DNA from: Kitasatospora sp. NBC_00374
GTDB taxonomy: Bacteria > Actinomycetota > Actinomycetes > Streptomycetales > Streptomycetaceae
Reading direction: 5' to 3'
Assembly: GCF_041434935.1 (NCBI RefSeq)
Contig: NZ_CP107964.1
Coordinates: 8,663,001-8,727,000 of the forward strand
Length of the DNA stretch: 64,000 bases
In this document: positions 41,299 through 49,129 of the stretch, in pieces
Position numbering within the stretch: position 1 is the stretch's first letter
Layout of the letters: every line of letters starts with the position of its first letter
Notes under the pieces: model-generated
The model's input: the letters and a program-made list of their open reading frames with translations, nothing else
Databases searched by the model: none
What the model was told of the DNA's origin: nothing
Position numbers and translations under genes: made by a program

Positions 41299-41775
41299 GG
41301 GCTTCCTTCTCCTCAACTGACGTGGGCAGGGGCCAGTATGGGGCCGAACGGGGTACCCCCGTCGCGAACATCCCGCCATGCGGGAACTGGACGCGAAACG
41401 GGCCGTCGGCCGGACCGGGCAGGCCGGCGGCGTCGGGCCGGGCGGCCACCCGCCGACAGACCGCCGTTCACGATGCGGTGGGGACATGCCGTCGACCCGT
41501 CGAGGCCGGTGCCCTGCACCGGCTCGCCGCCGACCGCCCGGACGAACCCTGACAGCCGCCCGCTGCCCCTGGAACGTCGTCCGCCCGGCGGCATAGCCCT
41601 GTGCCGCGCTACTGTGACCGGCGGCGCCCGCCGGGCACGAGACGCACACCTCACCCCGTCGGGCGCCGCCGCACACCCGCCCCGGCCGGCCACCGCCCGT
41701 GCGCACCCCTTCTTCTTCGCCCCGGCCGACAGCGGCCGCCCGCGCGGACGGCTGTCAGCCGGATCCGATGGGCGG
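41299..41775. other. Intergenic, no gene recognised
   Basis: About 480 bases between the divergent lipoprotein start and the end of the histone-like gene. Arg/Pro/Gly-rich open frames exist in several frames, without start sites or motifs. Confidence 0.4.
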
Positions 41776-42891
41776 TCAGTCCGCGGTCCCGGCCACCGCG
41801 GTGGCGACGGTGTACAGGCCACGGCCGGTCCGCTGCGCCTGGCCGGCCTTGGCGAGGCGCTCGAGGCGGGTGCGGACCGCGTTGACGTTCGACTCGAGGA
41901 CGTCCAGGCCGAGCTGGTCGGCCACGTCCCGGGCCCGCAGCGGTCCGGATGCCTCGGACAGCACCGCGAGGACGACGGCGGCGTCGGTCAGGCCCTGCCG
42001 GCGGTCGGCCGTCGTCCGCCGCCCCCGCGTCCTTGCCGCCGGGGCCGGGCTGTCGGCCGGGCCGGTCTGCGCGGGAGCCACGGCGGCCGCCCGGGACGTG
42101 CCGCTCCTCGGAGCCCGCTTCCCGGTGGTCTTCTTGACGGTGGTGGCCGCGGCCTGGGCCGGGGCGGAGACCTCGCCCGTCGCCACGGCCGTCCTGCGGG
42201 CCGCCTTCTTCGCGGGCTTCGCGGCCGCCGGCGAGGCCTTCGCCCCCGCACCCTGGACGGGCTTCGACGTCTTCCTCGCCGCGCGCTTGGCCGTTCCTCG
42301 GGCCGGGGCCTTCCCCGCCGGGGTTGCGGTGGCCGGTTGCGCGTCCTGCTCCGGTGCGGGAGCGGCGGCGGCCTTGGCCGCCGTGGCGGGCGTGGTGGGG
42401 TTCTTCGCCCGCGTCCTGCGGGTGGAAGCTGCCTTGGCCGGTGCCGCGTCCGGTGCGCCCGGGGCGGCGGAAGCCGCGGCCGCAGTGCTCTTCCTGGCGG
42501 CTGGGGCCTTGCGCGTGGTGGTGCGCTTGCGGGCGGGCTTCGCCCCCTCGGGCTCGGGTGTGGGTGCGGCGTTTGTGGCGGCCTGCTCGTCGGCTCCGGC
42601 ATCCGCCGCCGCCGCGTCCGTCGCGTCGGGCTCGGCCTGTGCTTCCGGCGCCGCTGCCACCATCACGGCTTCCGGTGCGGCGGGGGAGGGGTCGCCGTGG
42701 TCGAGCAAGGTGTCTGCCAGCGCTGCGAGGCCTTCCAGCACGCTGACCATGGCCCTCTCCTGCGCGATGACGGCCGCGAGCTGCTCCTCGAGGTGGCGGC
42801 GCCGCTCTCGTACGGCGGGCAGCTTCGCCTCCAGCAGGCCGAGGGTCGATCCCACACCGCTGTCCGCGCCGAACGTGCTGGGGTTTGCCAC
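41776..42891 (-). CDS. Histone-H1-like Lys/Ala-rich protein with C-terminal winged helix
   Basis: 371 aa from GTG 42891 (TAGGAG five bases upstream). Residues 1-65 are a coiled coil (LGLLEAKLPAVRERRRHLEE, QLAAVIAQERAMVSVLEGLA). Residues 90-290 are Ala/Lys/Pro/Thr-rich with repeated AARK, KKAARR, KTTGKRAPR and RTRAK units like bacterial histone-H1 tails. Residues 300-371 are a winged helix: LTDAAVVLAVLSEASGPLRA, RDVADQLGLDVLESNVNAVR, RTGRGLYTVA. It probably binds DNA non-specifically through the tail. The two ends match the layout of the small IS-borne accessory proteins in this window. Confidence 0.75.
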   Translation of the reverse strand: MANPSTFGADSGVGSTLGLLEAKLPAVRERRRHLEEQLAAVIAQERAMVSVLEGLAALADTLLDHGDPSPAAPEAVMVAAAPEAQAEPDATDAAAADAGADEQAATNAAPTPEPEGAKPARKRTTTRKAPAARKSTAAAASAAPGAPDAAPAKAASTRRTRAKNPTTPATAAKAAAAPAPEQDAQPATATPAGKAPARGTAKRAARKTSKPVQGAGAKASPAAAKPAKKAARRTAVATGEVSAPAQAAATTVKKTTGKRAPRSGTSRAAAVAPAQTGPADSPAPAARTRGRRTTADRRQGLTDAAVVLAVLSEASGPLRARDVADQLGLDVLESNVNAVRTRLERLAKAGQAQRTGRGLYTVATAVAGTAD

Positions 42892-43396
42892 AACCACTCC
42901 TACCGGATCGTCAGTTACCGCTCGTAGCAGCCGAATGTACGGCCCCCACCCGCAGATTCCAGCGATTCGCCGGAAATTCCCACCCAGGGAGGGCCCGCGC
43001 CGCGATCCCTTCCGGCACAGGGCCGTCGCGGTGATGCCGGCCGCCGGAACCGGACCTCGGGTTCGCCTCCGGAGCCGGGCACCGGATCCGGTTGCCGGGC
43101 CGGGCCGTGCCCTGTGGGGTGTGCGCTCGTTGGTTTCGGCGGAGCGCCCCTGCGGGGGCGCGGCAGGGCGCCGTCGTGCGGCGGCCCGGGACGACACCCC
43201 ACGGCCCGGGCACCTCGCGCGTCGGGCCCGGGGCGGCCGGACGTACACACCGGCCGCCCCGGCACACCGCGGGACGGTCCGCGCGGGCCCTGAGCCCTCC
43301 GGCGGTCCGGGTCCGCCCGGCTCATCTGGGCCGTTTCTTCCCGGCCGCTGTCCCCGGGGCGCGGCCTGCCCCGTAGCCGCGCCTTGCGGTGCCCCG
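42892..43396. other. Intergenic, no gene recognised
   Basis: This separates the histone-like gene start from the ISL3 fragment. Only Arg/Pro/Gly-rich open frames on both strands; nothing recognisable. Confidence 0.4.
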
Positions 43397-43798
43397 CTAA
43401 CTCCTTGACCGCGCGGAGCCGAGTTGGTCGGCCAGGCGGTTGGTGCGGCGCTGGTAGCGCTCCACGACGCCGGGGACCTGTTCGCGGAACGTCTGCCGCG
43501 GGCAGCCGAGCACCGGGCAGACCAGGCGCCGGACCCGCACCGACGCCACGACCCGCCGTCCATCCACCGGCACGTCCGCGACCACCCGCCCGTGGAAGCC
43601 ATGCACCCGCCCCGTCGGCTGCCCGCACACCGGGCACGGCACCGGATTGTCCCGGGTCCGCGCCGACACCCGGATAACCTCGCCCTCGTCCGTCACGCCC
43701 TCGACGACCAGGGCCGACAGTCCCGAAAACACCACACTCACAAGCTCATTGACATCGCGCACACCATGCCAACGACGGCCGTCACCCTTCGTTACCAC
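43397..43798 (-). pseudogene. ISL3-family transposase, N-terminal fragment
   Basis: 133 codons: DVNELVSVVFSGLSALVVEG, then the zinc-binding VPCPVCGQPTGRVHGFHGR, VADVPVDGRRVVASVRVRRL, VCPVLGCPRQTFREQVPG and ERYQRRTNRLADQLG. This is the zinc-ribbon/HTH head of an ISL3 transposase. The C-terminal DDE domain is absent and homology stops at about 43410. No terminal repeats were found. A dead remnant. Confidence 0.75.
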
Positions 43799-43864
43799 CG
43801 ATTACGGGCCAGAGCCGTTAATTGGACACTCCCCCCGTGGCACGACAGCGCGTTCGCCCGTGAG

Positions 43865-44413
43865 ATGGTTGCTGTCATGACAGTTGGCGCGACTCCGGGC
43901 AGCGAGGTTGTACTCGAGACGAGTCGCCTGCTGCTCAGACCTTGGCGGGTAGCCGAGGCTGTCGTCCAGCGTGAGCTGTGGACCGAACGTGATCCACGAG
44001 TGCCGCCGCACCGCCGAATCGACGCGGACGGACACCCCACGGTCGCGGAGCTCGAGGATTCGATCCGCACTAACCAGCTGTGGTCGATCGGGTTGCTGGC
44101 GGTCGAGCGGAAGGCCTCTCGTGACGTCATCGGCTACTGCGGGCTGGTCGACAGCGGGCGAGGATCGGTAGGGGAACCGGAACTGGCATTCGAGCTGCTA
44201 CGCCGAGTTTGGTGTCAGGGATACGCGACTGAGGCCTCGTTGGCGGTTCTGGAATGGGCGAGATCGTCTGGGTTCGAACGTCTGTGGGCCACAGTCTGGG
44301 ACTGGAACACCGCTTCTCGCCGTGTGCTGGCCAAGGTCGGCTTCACCGAGACCGAACGGAAGGAAGTGGACGCGGTGTACGGGACCACCCTGTTCACCAC
44401 GAGACGGCTCTGA
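43865..44413 (+). CDS. GNAT acetyltransferase (RimJ/RimL-like)
   Basis: 182 aa from ATG 43865, or ATG 43877 (MTVGATPG). GNAT fold: LETSRLLLRPWRVAEAVV, GYCGLVDSGRGSVGEPELAF, the acetyl-CoA loop RRVWCQGYATEASLAVLEWA, and NTASRRVLAKVGFTETERKE. Complete length. It transfers acetyl from acetyl-CoA to an amine; the substrate is unknown. The stop codon lies exactly at the boundary of the IS5-family element that follows, yet the ending TTLFTTRRL looks native. Confidence 0.85.
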   Translation: MVAVMTVGATPGSEVVLETSRLLLRPWRVAEAVVQRELWTERDPRVPPHRRIDADGHPTVAELEDSIRTNQLWSIGLLAVERKASRDVIGYCGLVDSGRGSVGEPELAFELLRRVWCQGYATEASLAVLEWARSSGFERLWATVWDWNTASRRVLAKVGFTETERKEVDAVYGTTLFTTRRL

Positions 44414-45514
44414 GAGGGCATTTGGTGAGAGTAGTTTGCCCTTTATGTCCTAGTAGGTGCCTCGCCAGGTTGGTGTGCTCTCGTCCGTTATGCGCTTGGT
44501 GAGGTTGTCGATCGAGGCTATGTGGATCATGGCCTCGGAGCTGGCCGGGAGGGTCTCGTAGTCGCGGGCGAGGCGCCGTCTCTGCATGATCCACCCGAGG
44601 CTTCGTTCGACCACCCACCGCCTTTTCACCACGTGAAATCCGGGGACGTCGGACTTCCGGTGAACGACCTCGACGTCGATTCCCAGGCTGGCTCCGTGCT
44701 CGACCATGGCGTTCTTGAAGCCGGTGTCGACCCAGCTTTTGGAGATGCTCGGGTAGGTCTTCTTGGCCTGGTTGAGGAGGTGTATTCCCACGGCGTTCTC
44801 GGACAGGCCCGCGGCAGTGACGGTCACGGCGAGGATCAGCCCGATGGTGTCGGTGAGGATGCCGCGCTTCCGGCCGACGATTTTCTTCGCGGCGTCGGTT
44901 CCCTGGCTGGCCAGGGGCACGTTCGTGGAGGTCTTCACACTCTGGGTGTCGATCACGGATGCTGTCGGCTCGGGGTTGCATCCCTCCTTCACGCGGGCCA
45001 GGCCGGTCAGGTCGTAGTTGAGCTGGGCAAAGATTCCCTCGTCCCGCCAGGCGGCGTAGTAGGCGTAGACGGTGCCATGGTTCGGGAAGTCGTGCGGGAG
45101 GTACTTCCAGGGGATTCCCGTGCGGTTGACGTAGAGGATCGCGTTGAACACGTCGCGCAGTTCGACCTTTGCCGGCTGTCCGGTGGGCCTGCGGTCGAGC
45201 CGTGCTTTCCTCCAGGCCGTCAGTTTCGGCTCGATCAGGGCCCATCGGGCGTCGGACAGGTCACTGGGGTGCGGCTTCCGCTGGCTCACGACACAGCGTC
45301 TGCATGAACGTGGCGGAAGGCTCTGTTCCGTTGCCCCATGGGCGGTTCTATGACTTCTTCAAACCAGACGGACTTCCAGGCTCAGAAGCGGATGAGACGG
45401 ACAGTCATGCTGGTGGCCAGGGCGAGGACAGACTTCCTGTATCAGGCACATCATCACGAATGCGGTCAGGAATGAAAGCCGCATGACGGAACAAAGCTCT
45501 CTAAACGCCCACTC
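44412..45514 (-). mobile_element. IS5-family insertion sequence
   Basis: GAGAGGGCATTTGG at 44412 is matched by the complement of CTAAACGCCCACTC ending at 45514 (imperfect repeats, about 14 of 19 positions). It encloses one transposase and about 220 bp upstream of it without a gene. The left end overlaps the GNAT stop codon. No exact target duplication was seen; a remnant of another IS end abuts at 45516. Confidence 0.65.
44450..45289 (-). CDS. IS5-family transposase
   Basis: 279 aa, intact: PSDLSDARWALIEPKLTAWR, ILYVNRTGIPWKYLPHDFPN, first Asp in ASVIDTQSVKTSTNVP, GRKRGILTDTIGLILAVTVT, second Asp in KSWVDTGFKNAMVEHG, and VKRRWVVERSLGWIMQRRRL with the catalytic Glu. It lacks the wHTH companion gene found in the other two IS5-family elements nearby. 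Base composition is slightly lower in GC than its surroundings. Confidence 0.92.
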   Translation of the reverse strand: MSQRKPHPSDLSDARWALIEPKLTAWRKARLDRRPTGQPAKVELRDVFNAILYVNRTGIPWKYLPHDFPNHGTVYAYYAAWRDEGIFAQLNYDLTGLARVKEGCNPEPTASVIDTQSVKTSTNVPLASQGTDAAKKIVGRKRGILTDTIGLILAVTVTAAGLSENAVGIHLLNQAKKTYPSISKSWVDTGFKNAMVEHGASLGIDVEVVHRKSDVPGFHVVKRRWVVERSLGWIMQRRRLARDYETLPASSEAMIHIASIDNLTKRITDESTPTWRGTY

Positions 45515-45515
45515 A

Positions 45516-45616
45516 GAGGGCGTTCTGAACCGCTTTACCCGATTCGACCGCTGGCTTGGGTCAGGTGGGCTGGTGGCGCGGAGTGACGGAGTTGCCTGGG
45601 CGGTGCCGGGCGAACG
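45516..45616. repeat. IS left-end remnant A
   Basis: It begins GAGGGCGTTCTGAACCGC after TCA and runs through CCCGATTCGACCGCTGGCTT and GGGTCAGGTGGGCTGGTGG. Similarity to 47735-47793 then resumes (CTGGGCGGTGCCGGGCGAAC). The first 17 bases match the right inverted repeat of the IS at 47.7-49.1 kb, so this is the left end of a related element without its body. It is followed 11 bases later by the next gene. Confidence 0.7.
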
Positions 45617-45627
45617 GGGTCGATTCT

Positions 45628-46236
45628 ATGCTGACGGTCGTGCAGGTACTGGGTATGAGCAGTGAGGACGAGATGGTCGCCTGCTTCTTGCGCGGCGAGC
45701 TGTCCAGTCGGAGGTTCGGCCAGAACCTCCGGTCCCACCTGGCGGCAGCCGGACAGACCGAGCAGTTGCTGACGCATCCGGACCTCTCCGACACTGGAGC
45801 GAACTTCGCACGTCGCGCTCTGCTCGCTGCGACGCGCGGGTACGGCGAGAACTGCGACCTGTTCGAGAACTTCCCCACTCAAGTCACGTGGACCAGGGCA
45901 CTCCTGTCCGCCGACGAGGCCGCCAGAGTCCGCTACCTCAACTATTCCTACTGGGTCGAACTGTCGGGTGGCAGCCGCCGGCCAGCCGACGCGGCCTCAC
46001 GCATCAAGGCAGGGATACGGGCGTTCGACGTTCCCAACGAACCGTTCGTCGACGCAGCCCACGCGCTCATCGGAGGCGAGCGGTTTCCTCCGCTCATCCT
46101 CCTCGGTGAGAGTGAGGACAATCTGGTCTGCCTTGAGGGCCACCTGCGCCTGACCGCCCACGCCCTCGTTGGCTTCCAGATCGACATCGAGTGCCTGATC
46201 GGCACCGCGCCGACCATGGGACGCTGGGCGCAGTAG
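45628..46236 (+). CDS. Conserved protein of unknown function
   Basis: 202 aa from ATG 45628 (MLTVVQVLGMSSEDEMVACF). An N-terminal helical part is followed by VRYLNYSYWVELSGGSRRPA, then RIKAGIRAFDVPNEPF and a C-terminal RFPPLILLGESEDNLVCLEG with HLRLTAHALVGFQ, which resembles the core of ParB-N/sulfiredoxin-like folds. I recognise the pattern from unannotated bacterial proteins but know no function. The gene is monocistronic, held between IS left-end remnants A and B. Confidence 0.65.
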   Translation: MLTVVQVLGMSSEDEMVACFLRGELSSRRFGQNLRSHLAAAGQTEQLLTHPDLSDTGANFARRALLAATRGYGENCDLFENFPTQVTWTRALLSADEAARVRYLNYSYWVELSGGSRRPADAASRIKAGIRAFDVPNEPFVDAAHALIGGERFPPLILLGESEDNLVCLEGHLRLTAHALVGFQIDIECLIGTAPTMGRWAQ

Positions 46237-46271
46237 TCGCACCAAGCTCTCGGCGCCCCAGATGAACCTTG

Positions 46272-46332
46272 GAGGACGCTCTGAGCCGCTTTGCCCGATT
46301 GGACTGTTGGCTCGGGTCAGGAGGGCTGGTGG
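46272..46332. repeat. IS left-end remnant B
   Basis: GGAGGACGCTCTGAGCCGC, then TTTGCCCGATTGGACTGTTG and GCTCGGGTCAGGAGGGCTGGTGG. Nearly the same 60 bp as remnant A and in the same orientation. It overlaps the last codons of the nucleotidyltransferase gene. Confidence 0.7.
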
Positions 46333-47063
46333 GCTGGGGAGTCCGGGTGGGTCCGCATCAGTACCAGGTCATCGCCCCAGGCGTCGAGCACCGCCGCGTG
46401 GCCGGCGGTCCGGGCAGCCGCCTCGACCTGGGCGAAGAGCCGCTGCTGCGGCGCCACTTCGCCGGTCGCGGCGATCCGGGCGACGGTGTCCAGCAGCGCG
46501 GCGCTCTCCCAGCCGGGCAGCGGGAACCGGTCCAGCTCCCAGGCCAGATACTTGTTGTAGGGGCGTGGTCGGCGGTTCAGGGCGAAGAGCAGGTCGAGCA
46601 GGAATCCGACACTGACGGTCGCGTCGAGGTGGCCGGCGAGCGGGTTGCCATCGCGGTGGTTCTTGACTGAGCGGTAGAGCGAGTTGGCGTAGGCGTCCAG
46701 CAGGGCGGCGGCGGACCGGAAGGCCTCCTCGGCGCCGAGCCGCCCCATCGCGGCGACGATCCGGGTGACCTCCCCGTCGCGGCGGTCGACCAGCACCCTG
46801 GAGCGGGCGATGGCGTACCGCTCCCAGTCGGCGGGCCGGCGGAACCGTTCGAGGGTGGTGACGACCAGGTCGAGCTGCGCGGAGCGGTAGCCGTCGAGTG
46901 CAGCCAGCTCGCTCGCCGCGTCGTCGGCGAGGATGACGTAGAGGTCGTGGTCGGAGTGACGGGTGGTCATGCCGTCGTGGGCCTGGGAGCCCTTGACGAC
47001 GAGTCCGACGACGGCCTGGTCGGCCGTCGCGTAGGCGACGAACGCCGCGAAATCCAGCGTCAC
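46317..47063 (-). CDS. Nucleotidyltransferase (aminoglycoside-type superfamily)
   Basis: 248 aa from GTG 47063, overlapping the stop of the GNAT gene (GTGA). Active-site motif VVKGSQAHDGMTTRHSDHDL provides G-S and D-x-D for Mg/NTP binding, followed by QLDLVVTTLERF. The C-terminal all-helical half (SLYRSVKNHRDGNPLAGHLD, RRPRPYNKYLAWELDRFPLP) resembles kanamycin/streptomycin nucleotidyltransferases. It would transfer NMP to an acceptor hydroxyl. The final residues SPAHQPS are coded by IS remnant B, so the native C-terminus may be slightly shortened. Pairing with a GNAT suggests detoxification. Confidence 0.8.
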   Translation of the reverse strand: MTLDFAAFVAYATADQAVVGLVVKGSQAHDGMTTRHSDHDLYVILADDAASELAALDGYRSAQLDLVVTTLERFRRPADWERYAIARSRVLVDRRDGEVTRIVAAMGRLGAEEAFRSAAALLDAYANSLYRSVKNHRDGNPLAGHLDATVSVGFLLDLLFALNRRPRPYNKYLAWELDRFPLPGWESAALLDTVARIAATGEVAPQQRLFAQVEAAARTAGHAAVLDAWGDDLVLMRTHPDSPAHQPS

Positions 47064-47548
47064 GCCAGGTCCTTGCGCATCAGCGTGCACATCGTCTCGT
47101 ACCGCTGGAGCGAGCCGTCCTCGGCCTCCACGTCCCAGGAGTCGAGCTCGTGGCCGAAGGCCCGGTAGCCCAGGCGTTCGTAGAGGGCGCGGGCGCGCGG
47201 GTTGCTCTCCTCGACGCCGAGTTCGGCGTGGGTCAGGCCCCGGGCTCCGATCCACTGCTCGGCGGAGCGGATCAGCAGCGTTCCGATCCCGCAGGACTGC
47301 AGGGCCGGGTGGACGCCGAGCTGCCAGAGCATGCCGGCGCCGGGTTTGACCGTGTAGTCGATGCCGCCGACCGCCACCGGGAGCCCGACCGGCGTGCACA
47401 CCGCAAGGTAGTCGATCTCGCCCGCCTCGGCGCGGCGGATCTGGTGGACGAGCTCGCGCACGTGTTTGGGGGAGCCGGCCCAGCCGCAGGACGGCAGGTC
47501 CGCGTCGGTGAGGCCGCGCACCGACAGGTGCAGCCTGATCTCGGTCAT
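47060..47548 (-). CDS. GNAT-family N-acetyltransferase
   Basis: 162 aa from ATG 47548. Complete GNAT fold: SVRGLTDADLPSCGWAGSPK, DYLAVCTPVGLPVAVGGIDY, LWQLGVHPALQSCGIGTLLI (acetyl-CoA loop Q/C-G-I-G-T), and GVEESNPRARALYERLGYRA. The last 4 bases overlap the nucleotidyltransferase start, indicating a two-gene operon. The substrate is unknown; the pair recalls small resistance or detoxification cassettes. Confidence 0.88.
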   Translation of the reverse strand: MTEIRLHLSVRGLTDADLPSCGWAGSPKHVRELVHQIRRAEAGEIDYLAVCTPVGLPVAVGGIDYTVKPGAGMLWQLGVHPALQSCGIGTLLIRSAEQWIGARGLTHAELGVEESNPRARALYERLGYRAFGHELDSWDVEAEDGSLQRYETMCTLMRKDLA

Positions 47549-47639
47549 CGCCGCATCCCTTCGACTCCAACAGCCGCCGTCTCCTATTTCAGCAAGCCCG
47601 TCCCCGTGCCGTCCAAGGGGTTTCGGACCGGCCTCGACG

Positions 47640-48191
47640 TCAGCCGGAGGGGCCTGCGCTCGCGACCGGGGCCGGGCGTCGGCGAGGCGGGGCGTCCGGG
47701 GGCAGCACGGCGGCGCCCGTGGGCGGGGCGCCAGCCCGATTCAGCCGCCGGTTTGGGGCAGGTGGGCTGGTGGTGCTCGGGCGGTGCTGGGTGAACAAGC
47801 CGGGTTCGGGCTCGGTGAGGACGCCGAGGCTGACCAGGCGCTTGAGCTTGTGCCGGGTGCTCTCGATGTTCTTCGGCATGATGGCGAGGTCGAGGCGCTC
47901 GCACAGGTCGCGGGCGCGCATCGGCCCGGCGGTGTCGGCGAAGACGGTGAGGATCCGCTGGTAGGCGGGGTGGTCCGGCAGGGCTGGCGGCGGATCGGTC
48001 GGTTCCGGGGTAGTTGGGGGTAGGGCGAGAAGTGTTTTGCGGGTCACCGCCAGGTTCTCCATCTCCTCGTTGGGTTCACGCAGGCTCGCGGTGAGCTCGT
48101 CGATCTGCGTGCGGAGCTGTTCCGCGGTGGTAGCGAACTCCCGCTCGCGTGCCTTGATCCGCTCCAGGAGTGGTGTGATCTGGGCGTCCAT
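47640..48191 (-). CDS. IS-borne coiled-coil/winged-helix accessory protein
   Basis: 183 aa from ATG 48191, four bases after the transposase stop. Residues 1-55 are a coiled coil (ITPLLERIKAREREFATTAE, QLRTQIDELTASLREPNEEM). Residues 75-135 are a winged helix (AYQRILTVFADTAGPMRARD, LCERLDLAIMPKNIESTRHK, LKRLVSLGVLTEPEPGLF). The C-terminal 45 residues (from PSTTSPPAP) read through the IS end into flanking DNA, so the natural protein was probably shorter. Counterpart of 37263-37661. Confidence 0.65.
   Translation of the reverse strand: MDAQITPLLERIKAREREFATTAEQLRTQIDELTASLREPNEEMENLAVTRKTLLALPPTTPEPTDPPPALPDHPAYQRILTVFADTAGPMRARDLCERLDLAIMPKNIESTRHKLKRLVSLGVLTEPEPGLFTQHRPSTTSPPAPNRRLNRAGAPPTGAAVLPPDAPPRRRPAPVASAGPSG
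47735..47793. repeat. IS left-end sequence C (within accessory gene)
   Basis: CCCGATTCAGCCGCCGGTTT, then GGGGCAGGTGGGCTGGTGG, the counterpart of remnants A and B but missing the terminal GAGGACGTTCTGAGCC. It codes for the last residues of the accessory protein, which shows that A and B derive from the accessory-gene side of such an element. Confidence 0.65.
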
Positions 48192-48195
48192 GCGG

Positions 48196-49025
48196 TCACC
48201 CGCGGCAGGTGGGCGTGGTCTGACCGGTCAGCCGGCGCACTATCACGTCGATCATGGCCCAGCGCATCCTGGACTCCGAGGACTTCGGCCTGCTCTCGTA
48301 GTCCCGCACGAGCCGCCTGAACAGCATAAGGATGCCGAGCGTCTGCTCCACGATCCACCTCTTGGCCTGCGGGACGAAGCCGGCGTCCTTGTCGGCGGGG
48401 TTGCGTTCGACGATCTCGACGTCGATGCCGACCGCGGTGCCGTACTCGACGACGGCCTTCTTGAAGCCCTGGTCCACCAGCGCCTTCTTGATGGTGCCGA
48501 TGGGGGCGACCTGGCCGAGCAGGGCGATGCCGAACGCGTTGTCGTGGGCGCTGGCGGCCAGGATGGTGACAGCGATGACCATGCCGAGGACGTCGACCGC
48601 CAGTCCGCGCTTGCGGCCGGGCATCTTCTTGGCCGCGTTCTTCCCGGTCGTGGCCGCGGGCACGTTCACCGCCGCATGGACGCTCTGCGTGTCGATCACG
48701 ACCTGGCTTGGGTCTTCCGATCGCCCGGCCTTCTCCCGGACCTGCCAGCGGAGCAAGTCGTTGATCTTCACGTCCGTGCCGTCGTCGCGCCAGGCCGCGA
48801 AGTGGTAGTAGACGGCCGACTTCGGCGGCAGGTCGTGTGGCAGGTAGTCCCACTGGCAGCCGGTCCTGCCCTGATACAGGATCGCGTTGACGATCTCCCG
48901 TATCTCGTATCGGCCCTGATGCCCAGTCGGAGACGGGGGTCGGCCTTCCACGCCGCGATCACCGGCTCGATCAACGCCCACCGCTCATCGGACAAGTCGC
49001 TCTTGTAGGGCTTGCGGTCACTCAC
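48196..49025 (-). pseudogene. IS5-family transposase, frameshifted
   Basis: From GTG 49025 the frame reads VSDRKPYKSDLSDERWALIE, PVIAAWKADP. At a C5 run (about 48943) it must step back one base to continue as PSPTGHQGRYEIREIVNAIL, YQGRTGCQWDYLPHDLPP. It then continues with first Asp VVIDTQSVHAAVNVP, second Asp KALVDQGFKKAVV, and QAKRWIVEQTLGILMLFRRL. The single missing C makes it a likely pseudogene, though -1 slippage cannot be excluded. Otherwise all motifs are present. Confidence 0.8.
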
Positions 49026-49110
49026 CCGGATAGCCCAGCAGGACCAAGCCGCGCGACCGGCCTGTACCGCCAAAGCCCACACGATCAGGTGACCACAAGA
49101 CGGTCATACC

Positions 49111-49129
49111 GGCTCAGAACGTCCTCTGA
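49111..49129. repeat. Right inverted repeat of the 48-kb IS5-family element
   Basis: GGCTCAGAACGTCCTCTGA; its complement starts GAGGACGTTCTGAGCC, matching the outer 16-17 bases of remnants A and B. It is about 85 bp upstream of the transposase start, so it marks the element's right end. The matching left repeat next to sequence C is missing. Confidence 0.7.

Noticed and set aside
48196..49025. Programmed frameshift in the 48-kb IS5-family transposase
   Set aside because: The break lies in a C5 run inside the N-terminal domain and the two relatives in this window are single-frame at that point, so a base loss is the simpler reading.
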